21,509 bases of DNA from Candidatus Uhrbacteria bacterium (GTDB taxonomy: Bacteria > Patescibacteriota > Patescibacteriia > SG8-24), in assembly GCA_016205965.1 (NCBI GenBank), contig JACQSM010000063.1, positions 1 to 21,509 of the forward strand. Direction: 5' to 3'. The first letter of the stretch is position 1. Every line of letters starts with the position of its first letter. Shown piece by piece: positions 1 through 7,540 of this stretch. Under the pieces are notes generated by a model, which was not told the origin of the DNA, made no database searches, and worked only from the letters and a program-made list of their open reading frames with translations. A program made the position numbers and the translations under genes.

Positions 1-72
1 GGAATGGAGGGCGGTCTTCAGGCCGCCTGACGAGCGGCCTCATGGCGGCGGCCTGAAGGCTGCCCTCCTACA
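1..72. repeat. large imperfect palindrome (REP-like), copy 1
   Basis: Arms at 6-27 and 47-68 are inverted copies of each other, matching at 20 of 22 positions, around a 19-base centre. The two differences (13 against 61, 15 against 59) would both be G-U pairs in a plus-strand transcript and C-A mismatches in a minus-strand one. Each arm holds the core CTTCAGGCCG or its complement, which is shared with the shorter palindrome at 20573-20602. The stop codon of virB4 lies in the loop (40-42), and the last ten codons of virB4 are written in the right arm. No T-run follows in the direction of the operon. In the plus direction the T-run at 73-78 is simply the lysine codons of virB4. It could be a REP/BIME-like mobile palindrome or a bidirectional 3' structure. 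Confidence 0.75.
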
Positions 73-1965
73 TTTTTTCTTCTGTTCCTCCTGTTCGGCT
101 TCGAACTCCTTCTTGGCGGCCTCGATCTCCAGGAGCTGCTGCGGGTTGGTGGTCACGATCTGGTCCTCGGCGTAGGAGGCCACGACCTTGATGGCGGCAT
201 GCTTCGGTCCGGCGAAAAAGATGCCTTCGCCGACGCCGCACTCGAGCAGCAGATATTTCTCGCCCTCGGTCAGCAGGAACGTCTTGGCGATGTTGTCGAT
301 CGCCGCCGGCGACTGCTTCAAGAGCATCTGCATGGCCGAGTTGGTGACGATCGCCTGGCCGTAGGGCGAGCGCAGGAAGTCGTTGACGTCCTGGGTGATG
401 GTGGTGACGCCCAGGAAATATTTGCGGCAGCGCTTGACCAGCGCGAAGATGAACTTGGCCGAGTCCTCGTGCTGCATCAGCCACCAGGCCTCGTCGATCA
501 CCAGGATGCGCTTCTTGCGCTCGGAGCGGACCACGTTCCAGATGTAGTTGACGATGGCGTAGATGGCCAGCGGCCGGAGTTCGTCTTCGAGGTCGCGGAC
601 CGAGAAGATCACCAGGATGTTTTTCATCTGCACCGTCGTCGGCGAATTGAACAGGCCGGCGAAGGTGCCCTCGGTGTACTTCTTGAGCTTGATGGTCAGG
701 TCGGCCGTGCCTTCCATGCCCTCGAGCACCTGTTGGAAGTCCTGCATGATCGGCGACTCGACCTGCGACAGGTCGGAGTCGGGCGTGATGTCTTTCTTGG
801 CGTAGGTTTCGAGCAAAGCCCGGTCCAGGATCGAGTCTTCCTGCGGCGTCACCGTGCCGAACATGATGCGCAACAAACCCTTGGCGGTGATGACGGCGCT
901 GCGGATGATGTCCTCGGTCGTCACCTGTTCGCCGACGGCCCGGGGCAATTCGAACGGGTTGATCTTGGCGTCCGAGGCCAGCGAGATGTTGATGAAGGTT
1001 CCGCCGACGGCGTCGGACAGGTGCTTGTATTCCATTTCCGGGTCGATGACGATGACCTCGACGCCGACCATGAGCGATCGCAAAATCTCCAATTTGACGG
1101 TATAGGATTTGCCGGCGCCCGAAGTCGCGAACACGATGTAGTTGGCGTTCTGCATCGAGAAGCGGTCGAAGAGGATCAGGCTGTTGTTGTGGCGGTTGAT
1201 GCCGAAGAGGATGCCGTTGTCGGAGGTCAGGTCGGCCGAGATGAACGGGAACGACGAGGCGCAGGGCGACGTCTGCATGTTGAAGGTGACCATGAGCTCG
1301 TCGTTGCCGATCGGCATGGTCGAGTTGAAGCCCTGCTCGGACTGGTAGAAAACGCGTTTCGAATAGATCAACTTGCCGGCGAAAATCGACTCGACCGATT
1401 CGGTGAGCTTGTCGAGGTCTTCTTTGGATTTGCCGTAAACGGTGATGTAGAGCGCGAACTGGAAAAAATGCTCGATGCCCTGGGACAGGTCGTCGCGCAG
1501 CTGCTCGATGTCGCGCAGCGCCGTCTCGGCGATCGGGTCGCGCGGCGCGCCCTTCTCGTGATCCGACAGTATCTGGGCTTCGAGCGTACCGACTTTCTTC
1601 TTGAGCTGTTTCAAAATGATCTCGGCTTTGACCGGATAGAAGAACATGGCCACGTCGAGAGTGGTGTTCAGATTGATGACCGGCGCGAACCAGCCGAGGT
1701 TGATGTAGCGCGGATAGGTGACCACGAAAATCGTCCGCACATAACTCTCGTTGAGCACCAGGAAGGTCGGCTCGACCTTGAGGCCGGCCGGCGAGATGAG
1801 GTCGCGAATCGAGATGACGCCCTTGCGATAGATGCGCTCTTCCTCGAGCTGCGTCTTTTCGGCCGCGACTTTGGCGACCTCCTGGCGCTTCTTGGCGGTG
1901 GACGGCGGCGGAGCGGCGGGGGCGGCCGGCGTCGCGGCGCCGAGTTTTCCGGGTTCGAATGCCAT
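40..1965 (-). CDS. virB4: VirB4-family type IV secretion ATPase
   Basis: This 641-residue protein is the motor of a type IV secretion-like machine, acting at the cytoplasmic face of the membrane. An alanine/proline-rich lead (about 10-23) precedes a VirB4-type domain containing ESYVRTIFVVTYPRYINLGW near residue 75. The RecA-like ATPase core follows: Walker A ATSGAGKS at 280-287, Walker B ILVIDE at 487-492, and a TQDVNDFL motif near 524. The start lies 4 bases after the stop of the upstream VirB4 N-terminal-like gene, with no Shine-Dalgarno sequence in view. The end is odd: from about Cys632 the tail CRRAAFRPPP is encoded by the palindromic repeat at the window edge, and the TGA sits in the repeat loop. 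The native stop was probably lost when the repeat inserted. Family assignment is firm; membership of an active transporter is inferred from the neighbours. Confidence 0.93.
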   Translation of the reverse strand: MAFEPGKLGAATPAAPAAPPPSTAKKRQEVAKVAAEKTQLEEERIYRKGVISIRDLISPAGLKVEPTFLVLNESYVRTIFVVTYPRYINLGWFAPVINLNTTLDVAMFFYPVKAEIILKQLKKKVGTLEAQILSDHEKGAPRDPIAETALRDIEQLRDDLSQGIEHFFQFALYITVYGKSKEDLDKLTESVESIFAGKLIYSKRVFYQSEQGFNSTMPIGNDELMVTFNMQTSPCASSFPFISADLTSDNGILFGINRHNNSLILFDRFSMQNANYIVFATSGAGKSYTVKLEILRSLMVGVEVIVIDPEMEYKHLSDAVGGTFINISLASDAKINPFELPRAVGEQVTTEDIIRSAVITAKGLLRIMFGTVTPQEDSILDRALLETYAKKDITPDSDLSQVESPIMQDFQQVLEGMEGTADLTIKLKKYTEGTFAGLFNSPTTVQMKNILVIFSVRDLEDELRPLAIYAIVNYIWNVVRSERKKRILVIDEAWWLMQHEDSAKFIFALVKRCRKYFLGVTTITQDVNDFLRSPYGQAIVTNSAMQMLLKQSPAAIDNIAKTFLLTEGEKYLLLECGVGEGIFFAGPKHAAIKVVASYAEDQIVTTNPQQLLEIEAAKKEFEAEQEEQKKKCRRAAFRPPP

Positions 1966-1969
1966 AGGT

Positions 1970-2665
1970 TTATACGGTCGCGGAATTTTCAGTCACCCGC
2001 AGCTTGTCGACGTCGGCCATCTTCTGCACGTCGAAAATCTCGGGGTTGTAGACGCGATAGTACAGCTCGATCAGTCCCTGGGTGTCGAGCAGATGCGCCT
2101 TGAGTCCCATGCTCTGGAGGTTGCCGGAGATGGCGTCGACGCGCTTCATCAGATCGTCGCGGCGCTGGCGGAAACGCTCCTCGGCCAGCTTGACCAAGAG
2201 CGCCGGCGTGAACGATTCCGAAAGTCGCTGGAAAAAGCCCTTGCGCTGGTCCGAGAGCGGGTTGTAGGGCACGACGACGAAAAAACTTTTCTGCATGATC
2301 TGGCCCAGGCTGACCAGCTCCATGATGAAAGTCCGGTAGTCGGAGATCTGCAGCCGCAGCAGCTCGTTGGTCTGGGTCTTTTCGTTTTCCTTGAGGCGAT
2401 CGAGGTACTTGTCGATGTTCAGCCGCCGCGACTGGATGACGACTTGCAGCGGAAACTCGAGCGCGTTCAAAAACGACATGTACTGCTGGATGATGGCGTT
2501 CTGCTCGTCCTCGGACTTGAGCGCGAAGTTGATGCTCGACACCAGCAATACGGCGCGGAGCGTGCCGTCCTTCATGACGACGACGTCATCCTTGACTTCG
2601 GAGATGTCAAGGTAGCGCTGGGTCGCGGGTCCCGGTTTCGGTCCGGCGAGTTTCTTGGATTGCAT
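1970..2665 (-). CDS. free-standing VirB4/TraC N-terminal-like protein
   Basis: A 231-residue soluble protein without Walker motifs. It resembles the N-terminal, non-ATPase part of VirB4/TraC proteins: a strand-rich opening (YLDISEVKDDVVVMKDGTLR, 18-37), then a hydrophobic strand and a helix (about 38-66), FPLQVVIQSRRLN at 71-83, and a closing LIELYYRVYNPE at 198-209, a pattern typical of the end of that domain. It begins 1 base after the stop of prgI and ends 4 bases before virB4, so the three are surely cotranscribed. Since the downstream ATPase also keeps its own N-terminal region, this looks like a split or duplicated VirB4 module that docks on the ATPase or on PrgI. The assignment rests on pattern recognition, not a database search. 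Confidence 0.75.
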   Translation of the reverse strand: MQSKKLAGPKPGPATQRYLDISEVKDDVVVMKDGTLRAVLLVSSINFALKSEDEQNAIIQQYMSFLNALEFPLQVVIQSRRLNIDKYLDRLKENEKTQTNELLRLQISDYRTFIMELVSLGQIMQKSFFVVVPYNPLSDQRKGFFQRLSESFTPALLVKLAEERFRQRRDDLMKRVDAISGNLQSMGLKAHLLDTQGLIELYYRVYNPEIFDVQKMADVDKLRVTENSATV

Positions 2666-2666
2666 A

Positions 2667-3095
2667 TCATTCGTCGGCGTTATAGACGCCGCCGGTGTTG
2701 ACGGTCAGGGAAAGTTCGGCCAGGCGCGAGGCCTCGATCGGCGTCTTGATCACGCGAACCTTCTTGGGCGGCGGCGGCGGGGCCTTGAGCAGTTCGCGCA
2801 GCTCGGCGTCGGTAAAGTCTTTGTCCCAGGTGCGCAGGCCGGGGCGGCGCAAAGTCTGGATAAGGTTGAGGATGAAAAAGTGCACCGGCTGGCCGTTCAC
2901 CTTGAAAAACGCGAGCGTGCCGCCGATGGCGAAGGTGAAGACGGCGCCAAAAATGAACAGGCCGAAATCGAAGGCCTTGTACTCGATGAACATCAGAAAA
3001 GCCGTCACCAGCATGATCAGAAACTGGCGAGTGGTCAGCGGACCGAGGATTTTGTCCTCGGCGTCGATGAATTGAGGGACGACGTAACGAGGCAT
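2667..3095 (-). CDS. prgI: PrgI family membrane protein (VirB3-like)
   Basis: A 142-residue inner-membrane protein. It opens with the family signature VPQFIDAEDKILGPLTTRQF (6-25), followed by two closely spaced hydrophobic segments (about 24-40 and 44-66) and a cytoplasmic tail with PPPPPKK at 106-112. PrgI proteins play the part of VirB3 in Gram-positive and Patescibacteria secretion loci and are nearly always encoded just before VirB4, as here. The upstream neighbour ends 38 bases away, and the gap holds a TGCTATACT extended -10, so prgI may head its own transcript. The nearest purine-rich stretch, GAGG at about 3112-3115, is too far from the ATG (16 bases) to be a normal ribosome-binding site. 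Confidence 0.88.
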   Translation of the reverse strand: MPRYVVPQFIDAEDKILGPLTTRQFLIMLVTAFLMFIEYKAFDFGLFIFGAVFTFAIGGTLAFFKVNGQPVHFFILNLIQTLRRPGLRTWDKDFTDAELRELLKAPPPPPKKVRVIKTPIEASRLAELSLTVNTGGVYNADE

Positions 3096-3115
3096 GGGCC
3101 TGTGCGTTTGACCTC

Positions 3116-3130
3116 AAAAGTATAGCACAT
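3116..3130 (-). promoter_or_regulatory. extended -10 promoter before prgI
   Basis: On the minus strand GTGCTATACTTTT is an extended -10 element (TGC then TATACT at 3124-3119) lying between the stop of the 612-residue protein gene (3134) and the prgI start (3095). Transcription would start near 3112, giving a leader of about 17 bases. No convincing -35 box is seen. The same core GTGCTATA occurs at two other gene starts in this window. Confidence 0.5.
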
Positions 3131-3133
3131 CGC

Positions 3134-4972
3134 CTACCCGAACCGTAGCGTCCGGTTGAGCACCATGATGGCGTCGAACTCGGCCTTGGACAGGGTCGGT
3201 TCGGACTTGGCTTCGCGGTCGGCAATGAGATCGGCGACCGGCCTGCCTTCGAGGCTGCGCTTCAAGAGGTCGAGGTAGAGGCGGCTCGGCTCGCTGTCCT
3301 GCCAGGCTTTGATGCCCTGGGTTTTTACGTCGAAAGACTGCTCGCCCATCAGGTCGATCTTGTCCTTGATCTTGAGCGTGGCCTCTTTGGGGTCTTTGGA
3401 CAGGCGGCGGAAATCCTTGATGGTCATCTGGCGCAGCTCCTCGACCGGACCGACGAGCTTGTGGATCGGCGTGACGTCGGCCATGGTCGGCTTGCTCGGT
3501 GCAACGGGCTGACTGATCGCGGCAGGAGGTGGCGGAGCCGCCGGACGCGGCAGTTGCGGCATCGGTGCTGGAATCGGCATCGGCGGCATTGCCGGCTTTG
3601 GCGCCGGTGCTGGTTCGATCGGCAGATTCGGCGGCGCAACCACGATGGGTTTGGGCGCGGGTGCAGGCGTTTTCGCGACCGCAATCACCGGAATAACCTT
3701 GGGCGCGGTGCCTGGCACTTTGGGTACAGGTGGGGGCGAGCCCTTCTTGGAGGCAGCGGTAAGTTCGGCGAAACGACGCTCGAGTTCTTCCTGCTCGCGC
3801 TTGAGCATCTCTTCTTCGGCCGTTAGCACTTTCTTCGTCTGGAGCTCGACGTAGCGCTGCTTGGAGGCGCTGGCCCGGCTCGACATCAGTTCGCGGAACT
3901 CCCCCGCTTTGGCGGCCAGCACGCTCATGATCCGGTCGGTATCGGCGGCGCTGAAACCGAGGCCGCCCTGGGCGACAGGCATGGTGAACTTCGATTTGGT
4001 TTCGAGGGCGTCGCGCAAGTCGCGGAAATACAGCGACACGGCGGTGCGGTAACGCTTCTGCAAATCTTCATCGGGAAAGCTGACTTTGGTGATGGTCACG
4101 GTCTCATCGACGATGCCATCGAGGAGCGAGGCGGCGGCTGCGGCGGTCTCGGCAGCGACTTCCGAGGGCTGTGATTTTTTTGCTAAATCTTGTACTTCTT
4201 TGAGGTCTGCGGCCGAGAATGTCAAGGACTCGACTTTCTTGGGCGGCGGTGGCACGAGGGCCTGGACGGTCGCGGGTTCGGCAGAGGACGGTTGTACGAT
4301 CGGTGCGGACGTGGCAGGCGCGGGCGGCGGTACGGCCTCTTCCCGACGCAGCTGCTCGTCGGGAACGATATCGATCCCCCGCTGGCGCAGCGTCGTCAGC
4401 TCTTCGTTGGCGAAAAAAAGAATCTTCTGCGCCGTGGCCTCGTCGAGACCGCAACCCGAAGTCTTGGTCGGACCCATGAGCAGCTCGCGCGCCTGTTCGT
4501 CCTTGCGCACATCCATGACCCGGCTGCCGACGATGGAGTCGAGCCGCTTGGCGATGCGCTCCTCTGCCGGCCACGGCACTGCCGCTTTCTTTTTGATCTG
4601 GGCGAGGACGTCGGAGACGGCGACTTTCTTCTTGTAGAGGTTGGGGTCGCCGCCGACTTGGCTGATCAACCCCGCCACGTCGGCCTGCAGATAATCGGCG
4701 ATCGGCAAAAAGACGTAGCCGAGCATGTGGCTGGCCACCTGGCCGCGTTTCTTTTCGTCTTTCAAAAAATCTCCGAGGGAAGCGACGAAAGCGCCCGGCG
4801 TCGTCACCCGGAAGTAGACGTCGAACATCAGGTCGTACAACTTCTCTTCCTCCTCGTCGGTCAGCAGCGGAAAAATTTCCTGCGAATAACGATCATTGAC
4901 CTCGAGACTGTAAAAGTTATCGAGGGCCGGTTGCGGCAAGGTGCGAATTTTCTCGATGGTATACTTTGGCAT
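3134..4972 (-). CDS. unrecognised secretion-locus protein with Pro-rich linkers
   Basis: A 612-residue protein of no family I can name. No signal peptide or membrane segment is seen, so it is probably cytoplasmic. Layout: an acidic helical domain (1-210); a first proline/alanine linker (213-245, with PPPPKK at 241-246); a second helical domain (248-410) ending in a charged coiled-coil-like stretch (about 372-405, EEEMLKREQEELERRF); a long proline/alanine linker (412-495) built of APAPKP-like units; and a helical C-terminal domain (500-612) with EQSFDVKTQGIKAW at 544-557. It starts 6 bases after the stop of the VirB6-like gene, so it is translated from the same message. The domain-linker-domain build suggests a scaffold or adaptor between VirB6 and the VirB4 motor. 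That role is inferred only from position and architecture. Confidence 0.8.
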   Translation of the reverse strand: MPKYTIEKIRTLPQPALDNFYSLEVNDRYSQEIFPLLTDEEEEKLYDLMFDVYFRVTTPGAFVASLGDFLKDEKKRGQVASHMLGYVFLPIADYLQADVAGLISQVGGDPNLYKKKVAVSDVLAQIKKKAAVPWPAEERIAKRLDSIVGSRVMDVRKDEQARELLMGPTKTSGCGLDEATAQKILFFANEELTTLRQRGIDIVPDEQLRREEAVPPPAPATSAPIVQPSSAEPATVQALVPPPPKKVESLTFSAADLKEVQDLAKKSQPSEVAAETAAAAASLLDGIVDETVTITKVSFPDEDLQKRYRTAVSLYFRDLRDALETKSKFTMPVAQGGLGFSAADTDRIMSVLAAKAGEFRELMSSRASASKQRYVELQTKKVLTAEEEMLKREQEELERRFAELTAASKKGSPPPVPKVPGTAPKVIPVIAVAKTPAPAPKPIVVAPPNLPIEPAPAPKPAMPPMPIPAPMPQLPRPAAPPPPAAISQPVAPSKPTMADVTPIHKLVGPVEELRQMTIKDFRRLSKDPKEATLKIKDKIDLMGEQSFDVKTQGIKAWQDSEPSRLYLDLLKRSLEGRPVADLIADREAKSEPTLSKAEFDAIMVLNRTLRFG

Positions 4973-4978
4973 CGCGGT

Positions 4979-7540
4979 TTACGGAGTTGGAGCTCCGCCG
5001 GGCGGCGGGGCTGGCGGCGGAGGCGTCGGCGGGGCGGCGGGCGGAGTCGGAGGCGGTGTACCGCCGCCGGCAGCGGGACCGGCCGGACGCACGCGCGGCG
5101 CGCGGGGCTGCTGGCCGTTATTGAAAACCGGCGAACTCTGCACGAAGTCGTAAATGGCTTTGGATTCCGGATCGGCGCCGCCGGTGGCCCGGATCTTCTG
5201 CACGATCTTGTCGATGCTGGCCTCTTGGTCCTTCGTCTTGGCGCCCTTGGCCGCTTCGGTCAGCGCGTTCTTGCTCAAACCCTTAACCATGGCATCGGCG
5301 ACGGCGCCTTCGATCTCTCCGGCTGGCATCTTCAGGACCAGATCGTCGGCGCCCTTCTGCTTCACAGCCTCCTTGAACGTCTCCTGGTTCCGGCTTGCGT
5401 TGGGACCGGTGAAACCGCCGCCCTGGATGCCGAAGCTCTTGAGCGCCGCTTCGCTCTTGTCGGCGCTGCGCAAAATCGCCGAGCTGACGTCGCGCATGCT
5501 GGATTCCACCTTCTTGATTTCATCCGCGGTCGAGGCGCGCGCCCGCTCCTCGAATAGTTTCGCCTGGGAAGTTACCAAGCCCTCGACGTAAGCATCTCGC
5601 TTGGCCGGATCGGAGTTGATGTCCTTTTCGTACCCATCCCTGGCCTTCGATTCGGAAATTGACTGCGCCTGATCGCGAACCTGCTCGTTCGGCGCCTCTT
5701 TAAAATTGTACTGGCCGGCGTCCATGCGCCGCTTCTTTTCCTGCTCTGTCAGGTTGGCCTTTTCCGGAAAGTTTCGTTCGACCGCGCGCTCGAAGGTCGA
5801 GATGGTCTTGGCATCGGCATTCAGTTTATCGAGCGTCTGTCGGAACTTATCGATGCTCTGGGCGGCGCCGGCGGTTTTACGATCGACCGCTTCGAGGATG
5901 GCAGCCCGCTGCTGCGACGGATCGACGGTCTTACGACCTTCGGCCATATCATCGATTTCGCCGTTGCTCTTGGGTTTGAAGGTATCCTTATTGCGCATGT
6001 CTTCCTTGTAACGGAAGTCGGCGGCGGCGGCCAGATCCTTCTTTCCGGCCTGCTCGGCCGCTTCGGTAATAAGGCCGAGGCCGCCGGCGGCGCGGCCGGC
6101 CCACTTGGCGGCGGTGGCCATACCCTCGGCTCGCTTGGCTTTCTTTTCGGCCGCGGCGGCCTGGCTCTGAGCGGCAGCGCTCTGGTCCTCGAGATCCTTC
6201 TTGCGCGTCGGATCGGAAGTCTTGGCCGCTTCCGTCGCCAAACGCTTGGATTCGTTGCGCTGTTGCGCGGCGATCTGCAGCTGGTTGTCGCGCCGGCCCT
6301 CGGCCAGCGTCTTCGGTACGTTCAGTTTACCGATACCCGACTCGACCAAACCGACCCGGCCGCGCCAAGCGGCCACCGATTCCTTGACGCCTTCCTTGCG
6401 CTCGGATTCTTTCTGATCAAGCACTCCCCTGGCTCGTTCGCTGACATACCGATACCCGCTGAACTTCTTGGCCGCCCAGGTACCGACCGCCTGGATGCCG
6501 CCCATGGCTTTGCCGGCGACGCCGGCGCCGACGCCGCCGATCTTCTGGGCGAAGTACAGGCCGCCCATGAGCATGCCGATGCCGATCAAATACGTCTGGA
6601 TGTTCTGGGGCGTCCCGGCTTCGGTATTGCCGACGCTCGGACCGCCGGGCGTCCCGAACCCTTTGGAGACGTCTCCAGTCGCCACGGTGACGAGCGACAG
6701 CCATAAAAAGAACGCCAGCACCGGCCCGGTCATCAGGTTCTTGGTGAACTCGTCCCACCATGTCGAGTAATAGCCGCCGGCTTTGCCGCCGGGCACGGCC
6801 TTCATCAGGAAGGCTAGCGGCGACAGCACCACCAGCAGCCACAAAAAGACGATGCGCAGCAGCAGCACGATGGTGGTCACGACCACGACGACGAGCGAGA
6901 TGACGACCATGATCAGCGCCAAGGTGAGCGAGATGGCGACCGAGGTCTTGTCGACGCTCCGAGGCGTGTCCGGATCGCCTTGCAGAAGCTTGTCGATCTG
7001 CATCGCCTGGGTGAAGTTGCCGCCGGCGGCGTTCTGGAAGCCGTTGACGAACGTCAGCATGATCACCTGGCTCAAGTCGATGAACAGGCCGCAGATGGTC
7101 CGCGAGAAGTTGATGACCACGGCCATGGTCAGGAGCTTGACCAGCATCCGGTTCTTGTAGCTGTAGCCCTCGACCCCGAGCATGGTGCCGAAGGCCAGCA
7201 CCAAAAGCACCAGGATGAAGAACATGTTGGTCAGATCGCGGACGATGATCCAGCCGTTGGCGACCGCGCCCGAATTGACGAAGTCGTTGTACTTGGCGAC
7301 GGTGATCAGGATGTCGATCATCGACAGCAAGAGCTGGCCGGCGAAGAAGACCAGCGCCTGGATGATCCAGCCGAACGCCTGCAGCGCGTATCCGCCGACC
7401 CCTTCGTTGACGTCGGCGGCTTGGGCCGGCGTCACGATGGCAACAATGCCCGCGGCGGCCAACAACGCAACGCTCAAGGCGACCGCCTTGATGGGGCCCT
7501 TACGTCCTGTGAAAAGCATTCCCTTAAGAAGGGGCGACAT
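4979..7540 (-). CDS. VirB6/TrbL-like polytopic channel protein with long soluble tail
   Basis: An 853-residue inner-membrane protein. An N-terminal signal-like segment (16-40, ending TPAQA) is followed by hydrophobic segments at about 52-78, 103-122, 132-165, 202-247 and 262-288, then a further one near 312-334. This is the many-helix pattern of VirB6/TrbL channel proteins, with the typical RIVFLWLLVVLSPLAF near 229-244. From about 360 to 810 the chain is highly charged, alanine-rich and likely coiled coil. It ends in a proline/alanine/glycine tail (813-853). VirB6 proteins form the inner-membrane passage. The first ATG overlaps the stop of the giant gene by 17 bases; Met8 (7519) would instead sit 4 bases after that stop, and either start gives a good signal segment. 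The 500-residue tail is much longer than in classical VirB6 proteins. Confidence 0.82.
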   Translation of the reverse strand: MSPLLKGMLFTGRKGPIKAVALSVALLAAAGIVAIVTPAQAADVNEGVGGYALQAFGWIIQALVFFAGQLLLSMIDILITVAKYNDFVNSGAVANGWIIVRDLTNMFFILVLLVLAFGTMLGVEGYSYKNRMLVKLLTMAVVINFSRTICGLFIDLSQVIMLTFVNGFQNAAGGNFTQAMQIDKLLQGDPDTPRSVDKTSVAISLTLALIMVVISLVVVVVTTIVLLLRIVFLWLLVVLSPLAFLMKAVPGGKAGGYYSTWWDEFTKNLMTGPVLAFFLWLSLVTVATGDVSKGFGTPGGPSVGNTEAGTPQNIQTYLIGIGMLMGGLYFAQKIGGVGAGVAGKAMGGIQAVGTWAAKKFSGYRYVSERARGVLDQKESERKEGVKESVAAWRGRVGLVESGIGKLNVPKTLAEGRRDNQLQIAAQQRNESKRLATEAAKTSDPTRKKDLEDQSAAAQSQAAAAEKKAKRAEGMATAAKWAGRAAGGLGLITEAAEQAGKKDLAAAADFRYKEDMRNKDTFKPKSNGEIDDMAEGRKTVDPSQQRAAILEAVDRKTAGAAQSIDKFRQTLDKLNADAKTISTFERAVERNFPEKANLTEQEKKRRMDAGQYNFKEAPNEQVRDQAQSISESKARDGYEKDINSDPAKRDAYVEGLVTSQAKLFEERARASTADEIKKVESSMRDVSSAILRSADKSEAALKSFGIQGGGFTGPNASRNQETFKEAVKQKGADDLVLKMPAGEIEGAVADAMVKGLSKNALTEAAKGAKTKDQEASIDKIVQKIRATGGADPESKAIYDFVQSSPVFNNGQQPRAPRVRPAGPAAGGGTPPPTPPAAPPTPPPPAPPPGGAPTP

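Noticed and set aside
1..78. Window-edge palindrome as an intrinsic terminator of the secretion operon
   Set aside because: In the direction of transcription no T-run follows. The T-run on the other side is made of virB4 lysine codons and would serve only a plus-strand transcript that is not visible here.
199..2103. Long plus-strand open frame (634 codons) opposite virB4 and its partner
   Set aside because: It is antisense to two firmly identified genes. Its product is a low-complexity mix of D, R, V, E and L, as expected from the complement of GC-rich codons, with no recognisable domain.
4190..5557. Plus-strand open frame (455 codons) opposite the proline-rich and VirB6-like genes
   Set aside because: It is the complement of GC-rich coding sequence; the glycine/arginine runs simply mirror the proline/alanine codons of the true genes.
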